Assembly (NCBI GenBank): GCA_014804675.1
Contig: JAAUZH010000039.1
Coordinates: 62,001 to 126,000, forward strand
DNA: 64,000 nucleotides
Source of the DNA: Lachnospiraceae bacterium
GTDB taxonomy: Bacteria > Bacillota > Clostridia > Lachnospirales > Lachnospiraceae
Reading direction: 5' to 3'
Part shown: piece by piece, positions 8,580 to 17,080 of the stretch
Numbering within the stretch: the first letter of the stretch is position 1
Layout: every line of letters begins with the position of its first letter
Made by a program: the position numbers and the translations under genes
The notes under the pieces: model-generated
The model's input: the letters and a program-made list of their open reading frames with translations, nothing else
What the model was told of the DNA's origin: nothing
Database searches by the model: none

Positions 8580-9209
8580 ATGGCAGGAGAAATACTATAT
8601 ATCAAAGCGGAACGGGACGTGGAAGTCAATAAAGAGGCTGTTTTCCTATCGGATATTGCAAAAATGACTTGTACGGACAAGCATGTGCTAAGCAGGGCGA
8701 AAGCAGTAAAGGTACTGCAGTTTCATAAGGATAAAGAGAAAAGGCAGGTCATCTGCATTTTGAAAATAATTGAAAAGCTGCAGGAAATCTATCCTACCCT
8801 GACCATTGAAAATCTGGGAGAAACCGATATTTTAGTGGAATATGTAGCGCCCAGAAGAAAAGTGCAGATTAGCGCAATCATCAAAATCATATTTGTTTCC
8901 TGTGTCAGCCTTTTGGGAACGGCTTTTACGATTATGGCATTTCATAATGATATCGGAATCAATGATTTGTTTTCCAAGCTGTATGAAATGATCATGGGAC
9001 AGCCGTCTAATGGCTATACATTGTTAGAGGTTTCCTATTCCATCGGTCTTGCAGCAGGCATCATCCTATTCTTTAATCATATAGGGGGAAGACGGATCAC
9101 CAAAGATCCTACGCCTATTGAGGTGGCTATGAAGACCTATGAGGATGATGTAAATACAACGTTGATTGAAACGTGGAACAGAGAGGGAAAATCCATTGAT
9201 GTTAATTAG
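8580..9209 (+). CDS. spoVAA: Stage V sporulation protein AA
   Basis: 209 residues from the ATG at 8580. A longer in-frame reading from 8493 has no ribosome site and would be translated through a terminator. The N-terminal domain (EILYIKAERDVEVNKEAVFL, then DIAKMTCTD) matches SpoVAA, and two hydrophobic segments occupy the C-terminal half. SpoVA proteins form the inner-membrane channel that moves dipicolinic acid into the forespore and out at germination. It overlaps spoVAB by 11 bases. Its predicted sigma-G promoter lies inside the preceding hairpin. Confidence 0.88.
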   Translation: MAGEILYIKAERDVEVNKEAVFLSDIAKMTCTDKHVLSRAKAVKVLQFHKDKEKRQVICILKIIEKLQEIYPTLTIENLGETDILVEYVAPRRKVQISAIIKIIFVSCVSLLGTAFTIMAFHNDIGINDLFSKLYEMIMGQPSNGYTLLEVSYSIGLAAGIILFFNHIGGRRITKDPTPIEVAMKTYEDDVNTTLIETWNREGKSIDVN

Positions 9210-9684
9210 ATATCTGATTTTAGCATTGTTTGGAATATGTGCCGGATTCTTTGTGGCAGGAGGCGTGTTTACCGTGCTGATTTCTGTGGGACTGGTGCCG
9301 AGATTTGCCGGAAAAAGCCATACGGCAGATAAAATATTCCTGTATGAGGAAATGGTGGTTTTTGGCGTATTATTGGGCATTCTTTTTAGCATCTTTCATG
9401 AAGCGCTGCCAATTGGAAGCTGGATTGTAAAGCATGGAATTATAAATGCACATACGTGGAAGCTGATTGGAAATGTAATACTCTGCTTCTATGGATTCTT
9501 TGCCGGTGTTTTTGAAGGATGTCTGGCTCTTGCCATTGCAGAAATGCTGGATTCCATTCCTATTTTTGCCAGAAGGATTTCTTTCAGGAAAGGATTGGGA
9601 ATTGCTATTTTAGTAGTGGCCGTTGGAAAACTGGCAGGGTCCTTACTTTATTTTGCTAACCAGGTATATTTGTTTGGCGGTTAA
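9199..9684 (+). CDS. spoVAB: Stage V sporulation protein AB
   Basis: 161 residues from the ATG at 9199 (GAGAGGGA upstream at 9181-9188); an in-frame ATG at 9166 is less well placed. Four or five transmembrane helices are apparent, with the family features LALFGICAGFFVAGGVFTVL and a conserved acidic region around YEEMVVFGVLLG. It is a membrane component of the SpoVA dipicolinate channel. It overlaps the end of spoVAA, so the two are translationally coupled. Confidence 0.85.
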   Translation: MLIRYLILALFGICAGFFVAGGVFTVLISVGLVPRFAGKSHTADKIFLYEEMVVFGVLLGILFSIFHEALPIGSWIVKHGIINAHTWKLIGNVILCFYGFFAGVFEGCLALAIAEMLDSIPIFARRISFRKGLGIAILVVAVGKLAGSLLYFANQVYLFGG

Positions 9685-9749
9685 TATAATAGGGAAACAA
9701 ATTAGAAGCAGGCTAAGAAAAGCCGTGAAGGAAGCATGGAGGTTTGGGA

Positions 9750-10232
9750 ATGGAAGAATTAAAAAATATGAAGCATAATGATGAAGAAACAAAGGAGCAG
9801 TATAAGGAATATGTGAAAACCGTAACCCCTACCAAGAACTTAGGGCTGCAGATGGCAAAGGCATTTCTGGTAGGCGGCATTATCTGCGTCATAGGCCAGG
9901 GAATACTCAATTATTGTGAAAGTCTTGGAATCGATCAGGTGACAGCCGGAAGCTGGTGTTCCTTGCTGCTGGTACTGTTAAGTGTCCTGTTGACCGGTCT
10001 GAATATCTATCCTGGAATTGCCAGCTTTGCAGGAGCGGGAGCTTTGGTGCCTATTACTGGTTTTGCCAATTCTGTAGCAGCTCCTGCCATTGAGTTTAAG
10101 AAGGAAGGACAGGTCTTTGGAATCGGTGCAAAAATCTTTACCATAGCCGGTCCGGTAATTTTGTATGGGATTTTTACAAGCTGGGTGCTAGGCTTAATAT
10201 ACTGGTTCGGCACTTTATTCGGCTGGTGGTAA
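9750..10232 (+). CDS. spoVAC: Stage V sporulation protein AC
   Basis: 160 residues from the ATG at 9750, 7 bases after GGAGG (9738-9742); a TTG at 9744 is too close to that site. The sequence has the SpoVAC/SpoVAE-type signature PGIASFAGAGALVPITGFAN and four hydrophobic segments. In Bacillus, SpoVAC is the mechanosensitive channel-like subunit for dipicolinate. The gene normally leads directly into spoVAD; here a convergent gene of 2.4 kb intervenes. Confidence 0.9.
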   Translation: MEELKNMKHNDEETKEQYKEYVKTVTPTKNLGLQMAKAFLVGGIICVIGQGILNYCESLGIDQVTAGSWCSLLLVLLSVLLTGLNIYPGIASFAGAGALVPITGFANSVAAPAIEFKKEGQVFGIGAKIFTIAGPVILYGIFTSWVLGLIYWFGTLFGWW

Positions 10233-10270
10233 ACAACATGATCCCCTGTAAAACAGCAAACAATCCTTTC

Positions 10271-10317
10271 TGCATACAATAAGAGGCGATAGATTCAGCT
10301 ACTGCCTCTTATATGCA
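10271..10317. terminator. Putative bidirectional hairpin between convergent genes
   Basis: AAGAGGC (10281-10287) pairs with GCCTCTT (10304-10310), extended outside by TGCATA/TATGCA. There is no strong T run on either side, so termination is inferred from its place between the convergent spoVAC and DUF5722 genes. Confidence 0.45.
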
Positions 10318-10344
10318 AAATCATTCATTTTTTCTTAGCTGCTG

Positions 10345-12780
10345 CTATCGGACATTCTTCTTAAACCGTGTCAAAGTATATTTAGGGGCAACCTTTTTCC
10401 AGCTGGAAACTCCAATGGTCTTTAAATACTTATTTGTATAAGTTTTTGCCTTAGGAGTATCCATGTACTTAAATACATCATAAGCCGGTTTTTTGTTTCC
10501 GTATATGTCGCACAGGCCAAAGGCAAGTCCCTGGGCAAGCTCCCCGGCAGCATCATAATCGGAGCGGAAAATTACAGAGTCAATCATAGTATTGAATTCT
10601 GCTTTGTAATAAGTATAGGCAAGTGCTGCACATTGAACAGAATAGCCGCTGGTAGAAGTAAAGCCCTGCTCGGATAAAATAATCCGGGTCTTGCTGCCAA
10701 AGTGTTTCTTAACATAGTTGGTCAGGACAGTCAGGTTTTTGGGAGAAACAAATTCGCTACTGTCATTATTGGATACATATTGGTCATTCCATGTGGCGGC
10801 AGAGGTCAAAATGGAAGGATAGGCATGGAAAGCCAAGTTCCATTGAATATTTTTCTGCTGGGACTTGATTTCTGTATGGAAAGCATCCATAAATGGTCTT
10901 GCTCCCCAGTCCCCATGCCTGTCGGACCAAGTATGATCCAGACATATGTATACTCTTGCATTTTTATAATTGCTTTTTACCGCATAATACATGACGCGGA
11001 AGGTGTTGGCATAGGTCTTGATAAATTTGGCACGGGAAATATTGCCTGCATAATACCAGACATTATGAATGTTCACTTCGTTTCCTAAAATCCAATTGTC
11101 CAGATGGCAGTCTTTTTGGGAATATCTCTCTGCCAGGAAGGCAAAGGCAGCTTCCAGAGTTTCTCTTGCAGCTTTCGTTTCTGTATTCAGTGCATAATAT
11201 GTATGACCACCGGAACGGGCGCTTTTCAGGATTAAATTTTTATTGGCAGAGCTCCATGTAATCATAAACTGTCCGGTTACAGTCATTCCAAGCTTGTTTG
11301 CATTGGAAATGTAGCTGCCGTAAATATCATTGAAGCAATAGGATTTCCCGTTGTACACATAGTTAGGCGTTCCGCCAGGGATGATAACTTCATTTAAATC
11401 GATGTTGATAAAGGTATGCTGGACTCCAAGGGAAGTATCCAGACTGCCCTGCAGACCTTTTTTGGAAGTAGTTTTCGGGAAAGCGGCAGTATAAGAAGCA
11501 GCAGCTTCCGGATTAGTCAAATAAGAGGTCTTGCTGATCAGTTTGTATTTCCCTTTTGATTTTACAGCAATGGCATATTTTCCCTGAATCAGATTCGTGC
11601 CATCCTCTTTCCTGAGAGGAAGAGTAAAAGTAATCGTAGTGGTTTTTTCACATTTATCTATCATCTTTAATACTTTTTGGCTGTTAGGGTCTACCGTTAC
11701 CAGATAATAGAAATCATCGCCGCTCTTTAGTCTTTTTGGTACTTTTGCTTTCACATATAGGTTTTTCCCCTTGGAAACCTTGCAGCTTTTCAGGGTAGCG
11801 GAATTGCTTTTTGCTGTATATTGGGTTACGCCCTTCTTTATCTTGCAGGAGATTACAGCAGAATACGGGCTGTAGCACTTTTCTCCTGTGGAATCAATAT
11901 TGTAAGAACGCATTCTGAAATAGTAGGTCTTATCCTTCAGCAGATTTGTGAACGTGCGGGAGGAAGTGGTGTTTTTCAGGGAAATCGTATGTACATTTGT
12001 TTTAAAGCTCTTTGTATAAGTATAGTACAGTTCGCAGCCTGCCGTGTCCTTTACGGTAGAGTACTTCACAACTGCTTTTCCTTTGCTGGAGTTCTTTGCG
12101 GATTTTAAGGTCGGTGCATTGGCTGGGGCAGCAGATGTCCATTTGGCATAGACAATCAAATCCCCGGAAGTATCCTTTGTAACACCGGATATGGGCAGGG
12201 TGAAAGAAGGATCAGAAAACCATCCGCCAAAGTAGGCGCCCTTTTTGACAGGGCTTGCAAAGGTAAATTCAGAGCTGTTTGACTTATACGTCGTGGGATT
12301 ATAAGTTTCCCCGGTGTTAGGGTTTGTAGTTTCCTGTAAGTAACCACCGTTATATTCATAAGTAATGGTATAACTTTTCTTTTTTGTTGCATTTAAGGAG
12401 GAAGAAGCGCCTGCTCTCTGATCCGGTAAAGAGGTATTTTCTGATATGGCATCTTCGGATACTGTGTTTTCCGATATGGTATCTTCGGGTATGGCATTTT
12501 CCGAAAGAGCCTCTCCGGATAAAGCATATTCCATCAGGTCCTCTTCGGGCACAGCATCTTCTGACAAGGAATTATCGGAAAGACTGTCTTCTGAAAGGGA
12601 ATTATCGGAAAGCCCGTTTTCGGATAAGGAATTTTCCGAAAGTGTATTTCCAAACAGTCCGTTTTTCAATAGGTCATGGATGCTTATACGTGCATGACTG
12701 GTAAAGCTGGAAGCTATGCTGCATACGAAGATGCAGAAGCATAATAGGATAGAAAGTGCTTTTCTTCGTGTTTTCATCAT
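10345..12780 (-). CDS. Secreted DUF5722 glycosidase-like protein with pentapeptide-repeat linker
   Basis: 811 residues, on the opposite strand to the spoVA genes around it. Signal peptide (about 1-30), then about 75 residues of five-residue repeats of the type xLSEN/xLSED (about 45-120). Next comes an InlB-type module (YTITYEYNGGYLQE ... GAYFGGWFSDPSF) and fibronectin III-like segments. From about residue 450 there is a TIM-barrel-like DUF5722 region. Candidate catalytic acids are the Glu in WILGNEVNIHN and the Glu in IILSEQGFTS, as in clan A glycoside hydrolases. No sortase motif is seen. The substrate is unknown. It interrupts the usual spoVAC-spoVAD adjacency. Confidence 0.75.
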   Translation of the reverse strand: MMKTRRKALSILLCFCIFVCSIASSFTSHARISIHDLLKNGLFGNTLSENSLSENGLSDNSLSEDSLSDNSLSEDAVPEEDLMEYALSGEALSENAIPEDTISENTVSEDAISENTSLPDQRAGASSSLNATKKKSYTITYEYNGGYLQETTNPNTGETYNPTTYKSNSSEFTFASPVKKGAYFGGWFSDPSFTLPISGVTKDTSGDLIVYAKWTSAAPANAPTLKSAKNSSKGKAVVKYSTVKDTAGCELYYTYTKSFKTNVHTISLKNTTSSRTFTNLLKDKTYYFRMRSYNIDSTGEKCYSPYSAVISCKIKKGVTQYTAKSNSATLKSCKVSKGKNLYVKAKVPKRLKSGDDFYYLVTVDPNSQKVLKMIDKCEKTTTITFTLPLRKEDGTNLIQGKYAIAVKSKGKYKLISKTSYLTNPEAAASYTAAFPKTTSKKGLQGSLDTSLGVQHTFINIDLNEVIIPGGTPNYVYNGKSYCFNDIYGSYISNANKLGMTVTGQFMITWSSANKNLILKSARSGGHTYYALNTETKAARETLEAAFAFLAERYSQKDCHLDNWILGNEVNIHNVWYYAGNISRAKFIKTYANTFRVMYYAVKSNYKNARVYICLDHTWSDRHGDWGARPFMDAFHTEIKSQQKNIQWNLAFHAYPSILTSAATWNDQYVSNNDSSEFVSPKNLTVLTNYVKKHFGSKTRIILSEQGFTSTSGYSVQCAALAYTYYKAEFNTMIDSVIFRSDYDAAGELAQGLAFGLCDIYGNKKPAYDVFKYMDTPKAKTYTNKYLKTIGVSSWKKVAPKYTLTRFKKNVR
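12420..12665 (-). repeat. Degenerate 15-base tandem repeat encoding xLSEN/xLSED units
   Basis: On the coding (minus) strand the DNA repeats a 15-base unit about 15 times, encoding five-residue units with the pattern Leu-Ser-Glu-Asn/Asp plus one variable residue. The units nearest the signal peptide are the most regular; later ones drift to xISEN and xIPED. It looks like an extended linker that holds the catalytic part away from the membrane or wall, and it is prone to length change by slippage. Confidence 0.8.
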
Positions 12781-12921
12781 GAAATCTCCTCCTTGGTCAT
12801 CTATGATTCATTATACAGAAAAAAGGAAGCAGGCGCAATGTATAAAAAGTACATATAAGGAAAACCTATTAAGAAAAAAGGAAGTTCCCGATGCAGGTCG
12901 GGAAGAAAAGGAGGAGATATC

Positions 12922-13965
12922 TTGGGCAAGGAAGAGGTACAGACAGCAATTTTTCAGCAGGGGAAACAAAGCATAAAGCTTCCCATGCCGATTTATATAA
13001 GGGCTTCCGCCTCCATAGTGGGAAAAAAGGAAGGAGAGGGACCGTTAGGCGCTCTCTTTGACATGATTGGCAGTGACGGGCTTTTCGGGGCAAAAAACTG
13101 GGAAGAGGCGGAAAGCACTTTGCAGAAGGAAGCGGTAAGTCTGGCTATCGGAAAAGCCGGAATGAAAAAAGAGGATATCCGTTACCTGCTGGCAGGTGAT
13201 CTGTTAGGCCAGGAGGTGGCCAGCTGCTTTGGCGTGGCAGATTTTGAGATTCCTTTTTTTGGGCTGTTCGGCGCCTGCTCAACCTGTGGGGAATCCTTAA
13301 GCCTTGGCGCAATGACGATTGGAGGGGGATTTGCAGGAAACGTAATCTGTGTCACTTCAAGTCATTTTGCAAGTGCAGAAAAAGAATTCCGGTTTCCTCT
13401 GGAATATGGGGGACAGAGGCCCCTTACCGCCAGCTGGACGGTAACCGGAAGCGGCGCTTTTATCTTATCCAGCACTCCGGGACAGAAGCCAAGAGCTAAA
13501 ATTACTGGGATAACAACAGGAAAAATCGTGGATTTTGGATTAAAGGACAGCTTCAATATGGGCTGTACTATGGCTCCGGCAGCAGCAGATGCCATTCATG
13601 CCAATTTAAAGGATTTTCAAAGAAAGCCGGAAGAATATGATAAAATCATAACGGGAGACCTGGGAACAGTTGGAAAGGAAGCTTTGCTGGATTTGCTGCA
13701 GGCAAAAGGGGTGGATATTTCTTCACAGCATATGGACTGCGGCATTGAAATATTTGACCCAAAAACACAAAATACCAATGCAGGAGGTTCCGGATGCGGT
13801 TGTGCGGCGGTTACTCTATCGGCTTATATTTTAAAGAAAATAGAGGAAGGAATCTGGAAGAAGGTGCTTTTCGTACCCACTGGTGCGCTTCTTAGCAAAA
13901 GAAGCTTTCAAGAGGGCAATACAGTGCCGGGAATTGCCCATTGTGTTGTATTAGAAGGAATTTAA
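12922..13965 (+). CDS. spoVAD: Stage V sporulation protein AD
   Basis: 347 residues from a TTG at 12922 preceded by AAGGAGGAG (12908-12916). Thiolase-fold protein with the SpoVAD features LYIRAS-like IYIRASASIVGKKEGEGP, the segment GLFGACSTCGESLSLGAM and a Gly-rich C-terminus (NTNAGGSGCGCAAVTLSAY). SpoVAD binds dipicolinic acid on the channel complex. Since spoVAC is separated from it by an opposing gene, it needs its own promoter. A sigma-G-like -10 (CATTATA, 12809-12815) is present but I see no good -35. Confidence 0.92.
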   Translation: MGKEEVQTAIFQQGKQSIKLPMPIYIRASASIVGKKEGEGPLGALFDMIGSDGLFGAKNWEEAESTLQKEAVSLAIGKAGMKKEDIRYLLAGDLLGQEVASCFGVADFEIPFFGLFGACSTCGESLSLGAMTIGGGFAGNVICVTSSHFASAEKEFRFPLEYGGQRPLTASWTVTGSGAFILSSTPGQKPRAKITGITTGKIVDFGLKDSFNMGCTMAPAAADAIHANLKDFQRKPEEYDKIITGDLGTVGKEALLDLLQAKGVDISSQHMDCGIEIFDPKTQNTNAGGSGCGCAAVTLSAYILKKIEEGIWKKVLFVPTGALLSKRSFQEGNTVPGIAHCVVLEGI

Positions 13966-14158
13966 GGAATTTATATGCATGTATTATAGGATACATGGCT
14001 GTTTGAAAAAATATCATTCGGATTTACCGGAGAAAGTGAAAGGGGAGTGCAGGCGAGACTGCTGCGCATTCTTTGGAAAAGTGCCAAATCTCTCTTCCTT
14101 TTTAGCAAAAAATCAGATATAATGAAGAAAGATGTTTGTGTAAAAAGGAGGAAGAATT

Positions 14159-16243
14159 GTGCAGGAAATTATCCTAAGCATATACGCAATTGTTGCCTTT
14201 ATAGTGGCGCTTATCATTGTAAAAGTAAGCCGCAGGAATAATAGCGTAGGAATGAAACTCCAACATATGATGGGGGCCGTTTTTTGTCTGATTATTTTTT
14301 ATACGATAAATTTCATGACGGAGAATTTGCTTATCATGAAAATCGGAAACAGCTTGTCCATGTTTATGCTGGATCTGCTTGTATTGTTCTTTTTGGACTA
14401 TGTACTGGAATATTTTGAATGGCAGGAGAAGTTTCCGCTGCTTTTGCGGATATTCCTGTATACCTTTGTGGCCCTGGATGGAATTTCGCTTTTGAGCAAT
14501 CCCTTTAATAATGAAGCATTTGATTATACAAAATTGGACTTGGGAAATAAGATTATCTTAAGCTATCTGCCAAAGGCACCCTTTCATGGGCATTTGCTTC
14601 TGATTATAGCAATTGTGGCATTTTCCGTTTTTCTTCTGGTATTAAAGTGTATCTACACGCCCAGGGTGTACTGGAAACGGTTCTATTGTATTTGGCTGGG
14701 GCTTTTTATAGCAATAGTCACCAATTGTTTTTATTTTTTGGAAATCTATCAGTCAAGGACAGATTTTTCAGTGCTTGCTTATGGACTTTTAGGAATTTTG
14801 TTGTATTTTGACATTTTCACTTATCAAAGTGTAGTGAATAAAGCGATAACGAGAGGTGTAATTTTAGATTATTTGTCGGAGCCTGTCATATTGTTTGACT
14901 ATGAAGGGATTCTTGCAGACTACACAGTGCATATGAAGGATTTGATTCCAGAGAAGGTTTTCAGAAGGAGAAACACGGAGAATGGAAAGCCTTTGACCAG
15001 AGGGAAGTTCATGGAATATGCCGGAATCAGTGAAGTGACGAATGTGCTGGAGGATAAAGAATTCGAGTACGAGCTGAAAACAGACCGGGGAAAGAAAATC
15101 TATCAGTGTAAATACAGCTGCATGAAGGATAAGGGAAAAGTGGTAGGCTCCAGTTTTGTATTTTATGATATTACAACGGTAAAGGAAGCTTATTTTGCAT
15201 TAGAAAGATCCATAACCTATGACAGGCTTACCGGTTTCTTCAATAAGAGAAGCTTCCTCAATCAAGTGCCCCAATGGGAGGACAGGAAATACTGGCCTGT
15301 TACGATAGCTGTTTTTAATGTGAATAATCTGCAGATGATGAATGACAGCTATGGAACCGAATATGGGGATCAGGTCATGCTTGCGTTGACCTCCATATTA
15401 AAAAAATTCATTGGGAAAGAAAACTTTATTGCAAAAATGGATGGAGGAGATATTGCAGTAGTATTTGAAGTGATGCCCCAGGAGAAAGCAATTACTGCCT
15501 GTGAGAAGATTAAGAAAGAGATGGAAAAGGTTTCTTCGGAGAATCCGGTTACATTAGAGTATGGTGTTTCAGAAAAGACAGACGAGACAATCTCTGTGGA
15601 TAAGGCATTTTTAAATGCCAGAAGCAGTATGCGGAATAAGAAAATGCTTCGGGATACTTCTGCCAGCAGGGCACTGGTAGACTCCCTGAAACAGACCTTG
15701 AGCGAAAGTGATTATGAAACGGAAGAGCATGTGGAACGAACAAGGGAAATGGCAGCCCGGTTAGGCAGGGAAATGGGGCTTAGCGATTCAGACATTGCTA
15801 AATTAGAGCTTCTGGCAGTGCTCCATGATATCGGAAAGGTTGCAATTCCCCACAACGTGCTTGTAAAAAAAGGCAAGCTTAATGAAGAAGAAAGAAAAAT
15901 CATGCAGCAGCATACCGTAAAGGGCTATCGAATCGCCAAAAGCTCCCCGGAGCTTGCGGAAATTGCGGATTGCATTTTATCCCACCATGAAAAGTGGGAC
16001 GGAACCGGATATCCAAATGGCTTAAAGGGAGAAGAGATTCCCCTTCTTGCACGGGTCATTTCGGCAGTAGATTCTCATGATGTTATGGTACATAACCGGC
16101 CTTATCATACAGCCATGCCGGAGCAGGCGGCTATTGATGAGTTAAAGGCCTGTGCCGGAACCCAGTTCGACCCGCATGTGGTGGAAGTGTTCGTGGCTTT
16201 GCTTGAAAGAGAGGAGTTAAATAAGAAAGTAGAGAATAAGTGA
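14159..16243 (+). CDS. Membrane HD-GYP phosphodiesterase with 7TM and degenerate GGDEF domains
   Basis: 694 residues from a GTG at 14159, 7 bases after GGAGG (14147-14151). About seven hydrophobic helices in residues 1-230 resemble the 7TM sensor region of histidine kinases. A PAS-like region (about 240-345) is followed by a GGDEF domain (about 350-500) whose active-site motif reads GGDIA instead of GG(D/E)EF, so diguanylate cyclase activity is unlikely. The HD-GYP domain (about 510-685) has HDIGKVAIP and HHEKWDGTGYPNGLKGEEIP, as needed for cyclic-di-GMP hydrolysis. It lies between spoVAD and spoVAE, with the next two small genes closely following. Confidence 0.9.
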   Translation: MQEIILSIYAIVAFIVALIIVKVSRRNNSVGMKLQHMMGAVFCLIIFYTINFMTENLLIMKIGNSLSMFMLDLLVLFFLDYVLEYFEWQEKFPLLLRIFLYTFVALDGISLLSNPFNNEAFDYTKLDLGNKIILSYLPKAPFHGHLLLIIAIVAFSVFLLVLKCIYTPRVYWKRFYCIWLGLFIAIVTNCFYFLEIYQSRTDFSVLAYGLLGILLYFDIFTYQSVVNKAITRGVILDYLSEPVILFDYEGILADYTVHMKDLIPEKVFRRRNTENGKPLTRGKFMEYAGISEVTNVLEDKEFEYELKTDRGKKIYQCKYSCMKDKGKVVGSSFVFYDITTVKEAYFALERSITYDRLTGFFNKRSFLNQVPQWEDRKYWPVTIAVFNVNNLQMMNDSYGTEYGDQVMLALTSILKKFIGKENFIAKMDGGDIAVVFEVMPQEKAITACEKIKKEMEKVSSENPVTLEYGVSEKTDETISVDKAFLNARSSMRNKKMLRDTSASRALVDSLKQTLSESDYETEEHVERTREMAARLGREMGLSDSDIAKLELLAVLHDIGKVAIPHNVLVKKGKLNEEERKIMQQHTVKGYRIAKSSPELAEIADCILSHHEKWDGTGYPNGLKGEEIPLLARVISAVDSHDVMVHNRPYHTAMPEQAAIDELKACAGTQFDPHVVEVFVALLEREELNKKVENK

Positions 16244-16275
16244 TTCCTTAGATTATGGCAAGGAGATGGATGAGG

Positions 16276-16512
16276 ATGCGGGAGATGGAATTTAAAATGG
16301 AGCGGCAGGGTCTTTTAGAGACAGGACAGAAGGTAACTGTAACGGAAGGAGTTCTTCCAAGCAGCTACTATTATACCATTGATCCGTCTCTGGCAATGTC
16401 CGCCAATATTCCTTTTCGAGAACGATTAAAATCCAAAGAGGGAACTGTGGTTGACATAAAACAGAATGAAAGAGGCTTTTATGTGACAGTTAGCTTTTTG
16501 GAGGATAAATAA
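16276..16512 (+). CDS. Small conserved-looking hypothetical protein
   Basis: 78 residues from the ATG at 16276, which lies 10 bases after AGGAG (16261-16265). In-frame ATGs at 16255 and 16270 are alternatives, so the start is uncertain. The C-terminal half (LKSKEGTVVDIKQNERGFYVTVSFLED) looks like a small beta-barrel with an SH3-like or translation-factor-like pattern. No membrane segment or known family is recognised. It lies 32 bases after the HD-GYP gene and 21 before the RidA gene, so it is probably in their operon. Confidence 0.6.
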   Translation: MREMEFKMERQGLLETGQKVTVTEGVLPSSYYYTIDPSLAMSANIPFRERLKSKEGTVVDIKQNERGFYVTVSFLEDK

Positions 16513-16533
16513 ATATTTCAGGAGGACAAGAAA

Positions 16534-16914
16534 ATGTTCAAAAAAATTAGTACGAAAAAGGCTCCGGCAGCAATCGGACCCTATTCTCAGGGAATTATCG
16601 TAGATCATTTCCTGTTTGCATCAGGTCAGGTGCCTATTATACCGGAGACTGGAGAAATTGCAGAAGGAGATATTACCGTTCAGGCTACTCAGGTCATGAA
16701 AAATATTCAGGCAATCCTAGAGGAAGCAGGAACGACATTTGAAAAAGTAGTAAAGACTACTTGCTTTTTGGCGGATATGGATGATTTTGGAGCTTTTAAC
16801 GAAGTGTATGGCAGCTATTTTACCGAAAAGCCGGCAAGAAGCTGTGTGGCAGTGAAGACCCTTCCGAAAAATGTTTTGTGCGAGGTGGAAATCATAGGCT
16901 ATTTAGGAGAATAA
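16534..16914 (+). CDS. ridA: RidA/YER057c/UK114 family enamine/imine deaminase
   Basis: 126 residues, ribosome site AGGAGG at 16520-16525. The whole protein matches RidA: KAPAAIGPYSQGI at the N-terminus, FASGQVPI, the catalytic-arginine region YFTEKPARSCVAVKTLPK, and VEIIGYLG at the end. RidA hydrolyses reactive 2-aminoacrylate and related enamines made by pyridoxal-phosphate enzymes, protecting branched-chain aminotransferase and others. It acts in the cytoplasm as a trimer. A terminator follows at 16951. Confidence 0.93.
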   Translation: MFKKISTKKAPAAIGPYSQGIIVDHFLFASGQVPIIPETGEIAEGDITVQATQVMKNIQAILEEAGTTFEKVVKTTCFLADMDDFGAFNEVYGSYFTEKPARSCVAVKTLPKNVLCEVEIIGYLGE

Positions 16915-16950
16915 TTGCTTAAAGCAGGAATAAGAAAATACAAAGTGTAG

Positions 16951-16986
16951 AAAATAGTAGGTAGAGATACCTGCTATTTTTGTTTC
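16951..16986 (+). terminator. Rho-independent terminator after ridA
   Basis: AAAATAGTAGGTA pairs with TACCTGCTATTTT around a short GAGA loop, followed by T-rich sequence. It ends the HD-GYP/small protein/ridA unit before spoVAE. Confidence 0.8.
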
Positions 16987-17080
16987 CAGACCTATCTGTC
17001 ATAAGGAAAAGAGAAAGCTTGAAAGGAACGAAGAAGACAGGTGGAAGGATAAGCGGAAAGAAAGGGAAAGGATTGAGAAA

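Noticed and set aside
12809..12815. CATTATA as a sigma-G -10 for spoVAD
   Set aside because: The -10 fits, but no GHATR-like -35 lies at 17-18 bases, and the site is close to the divergent gene's start; too weak to list.
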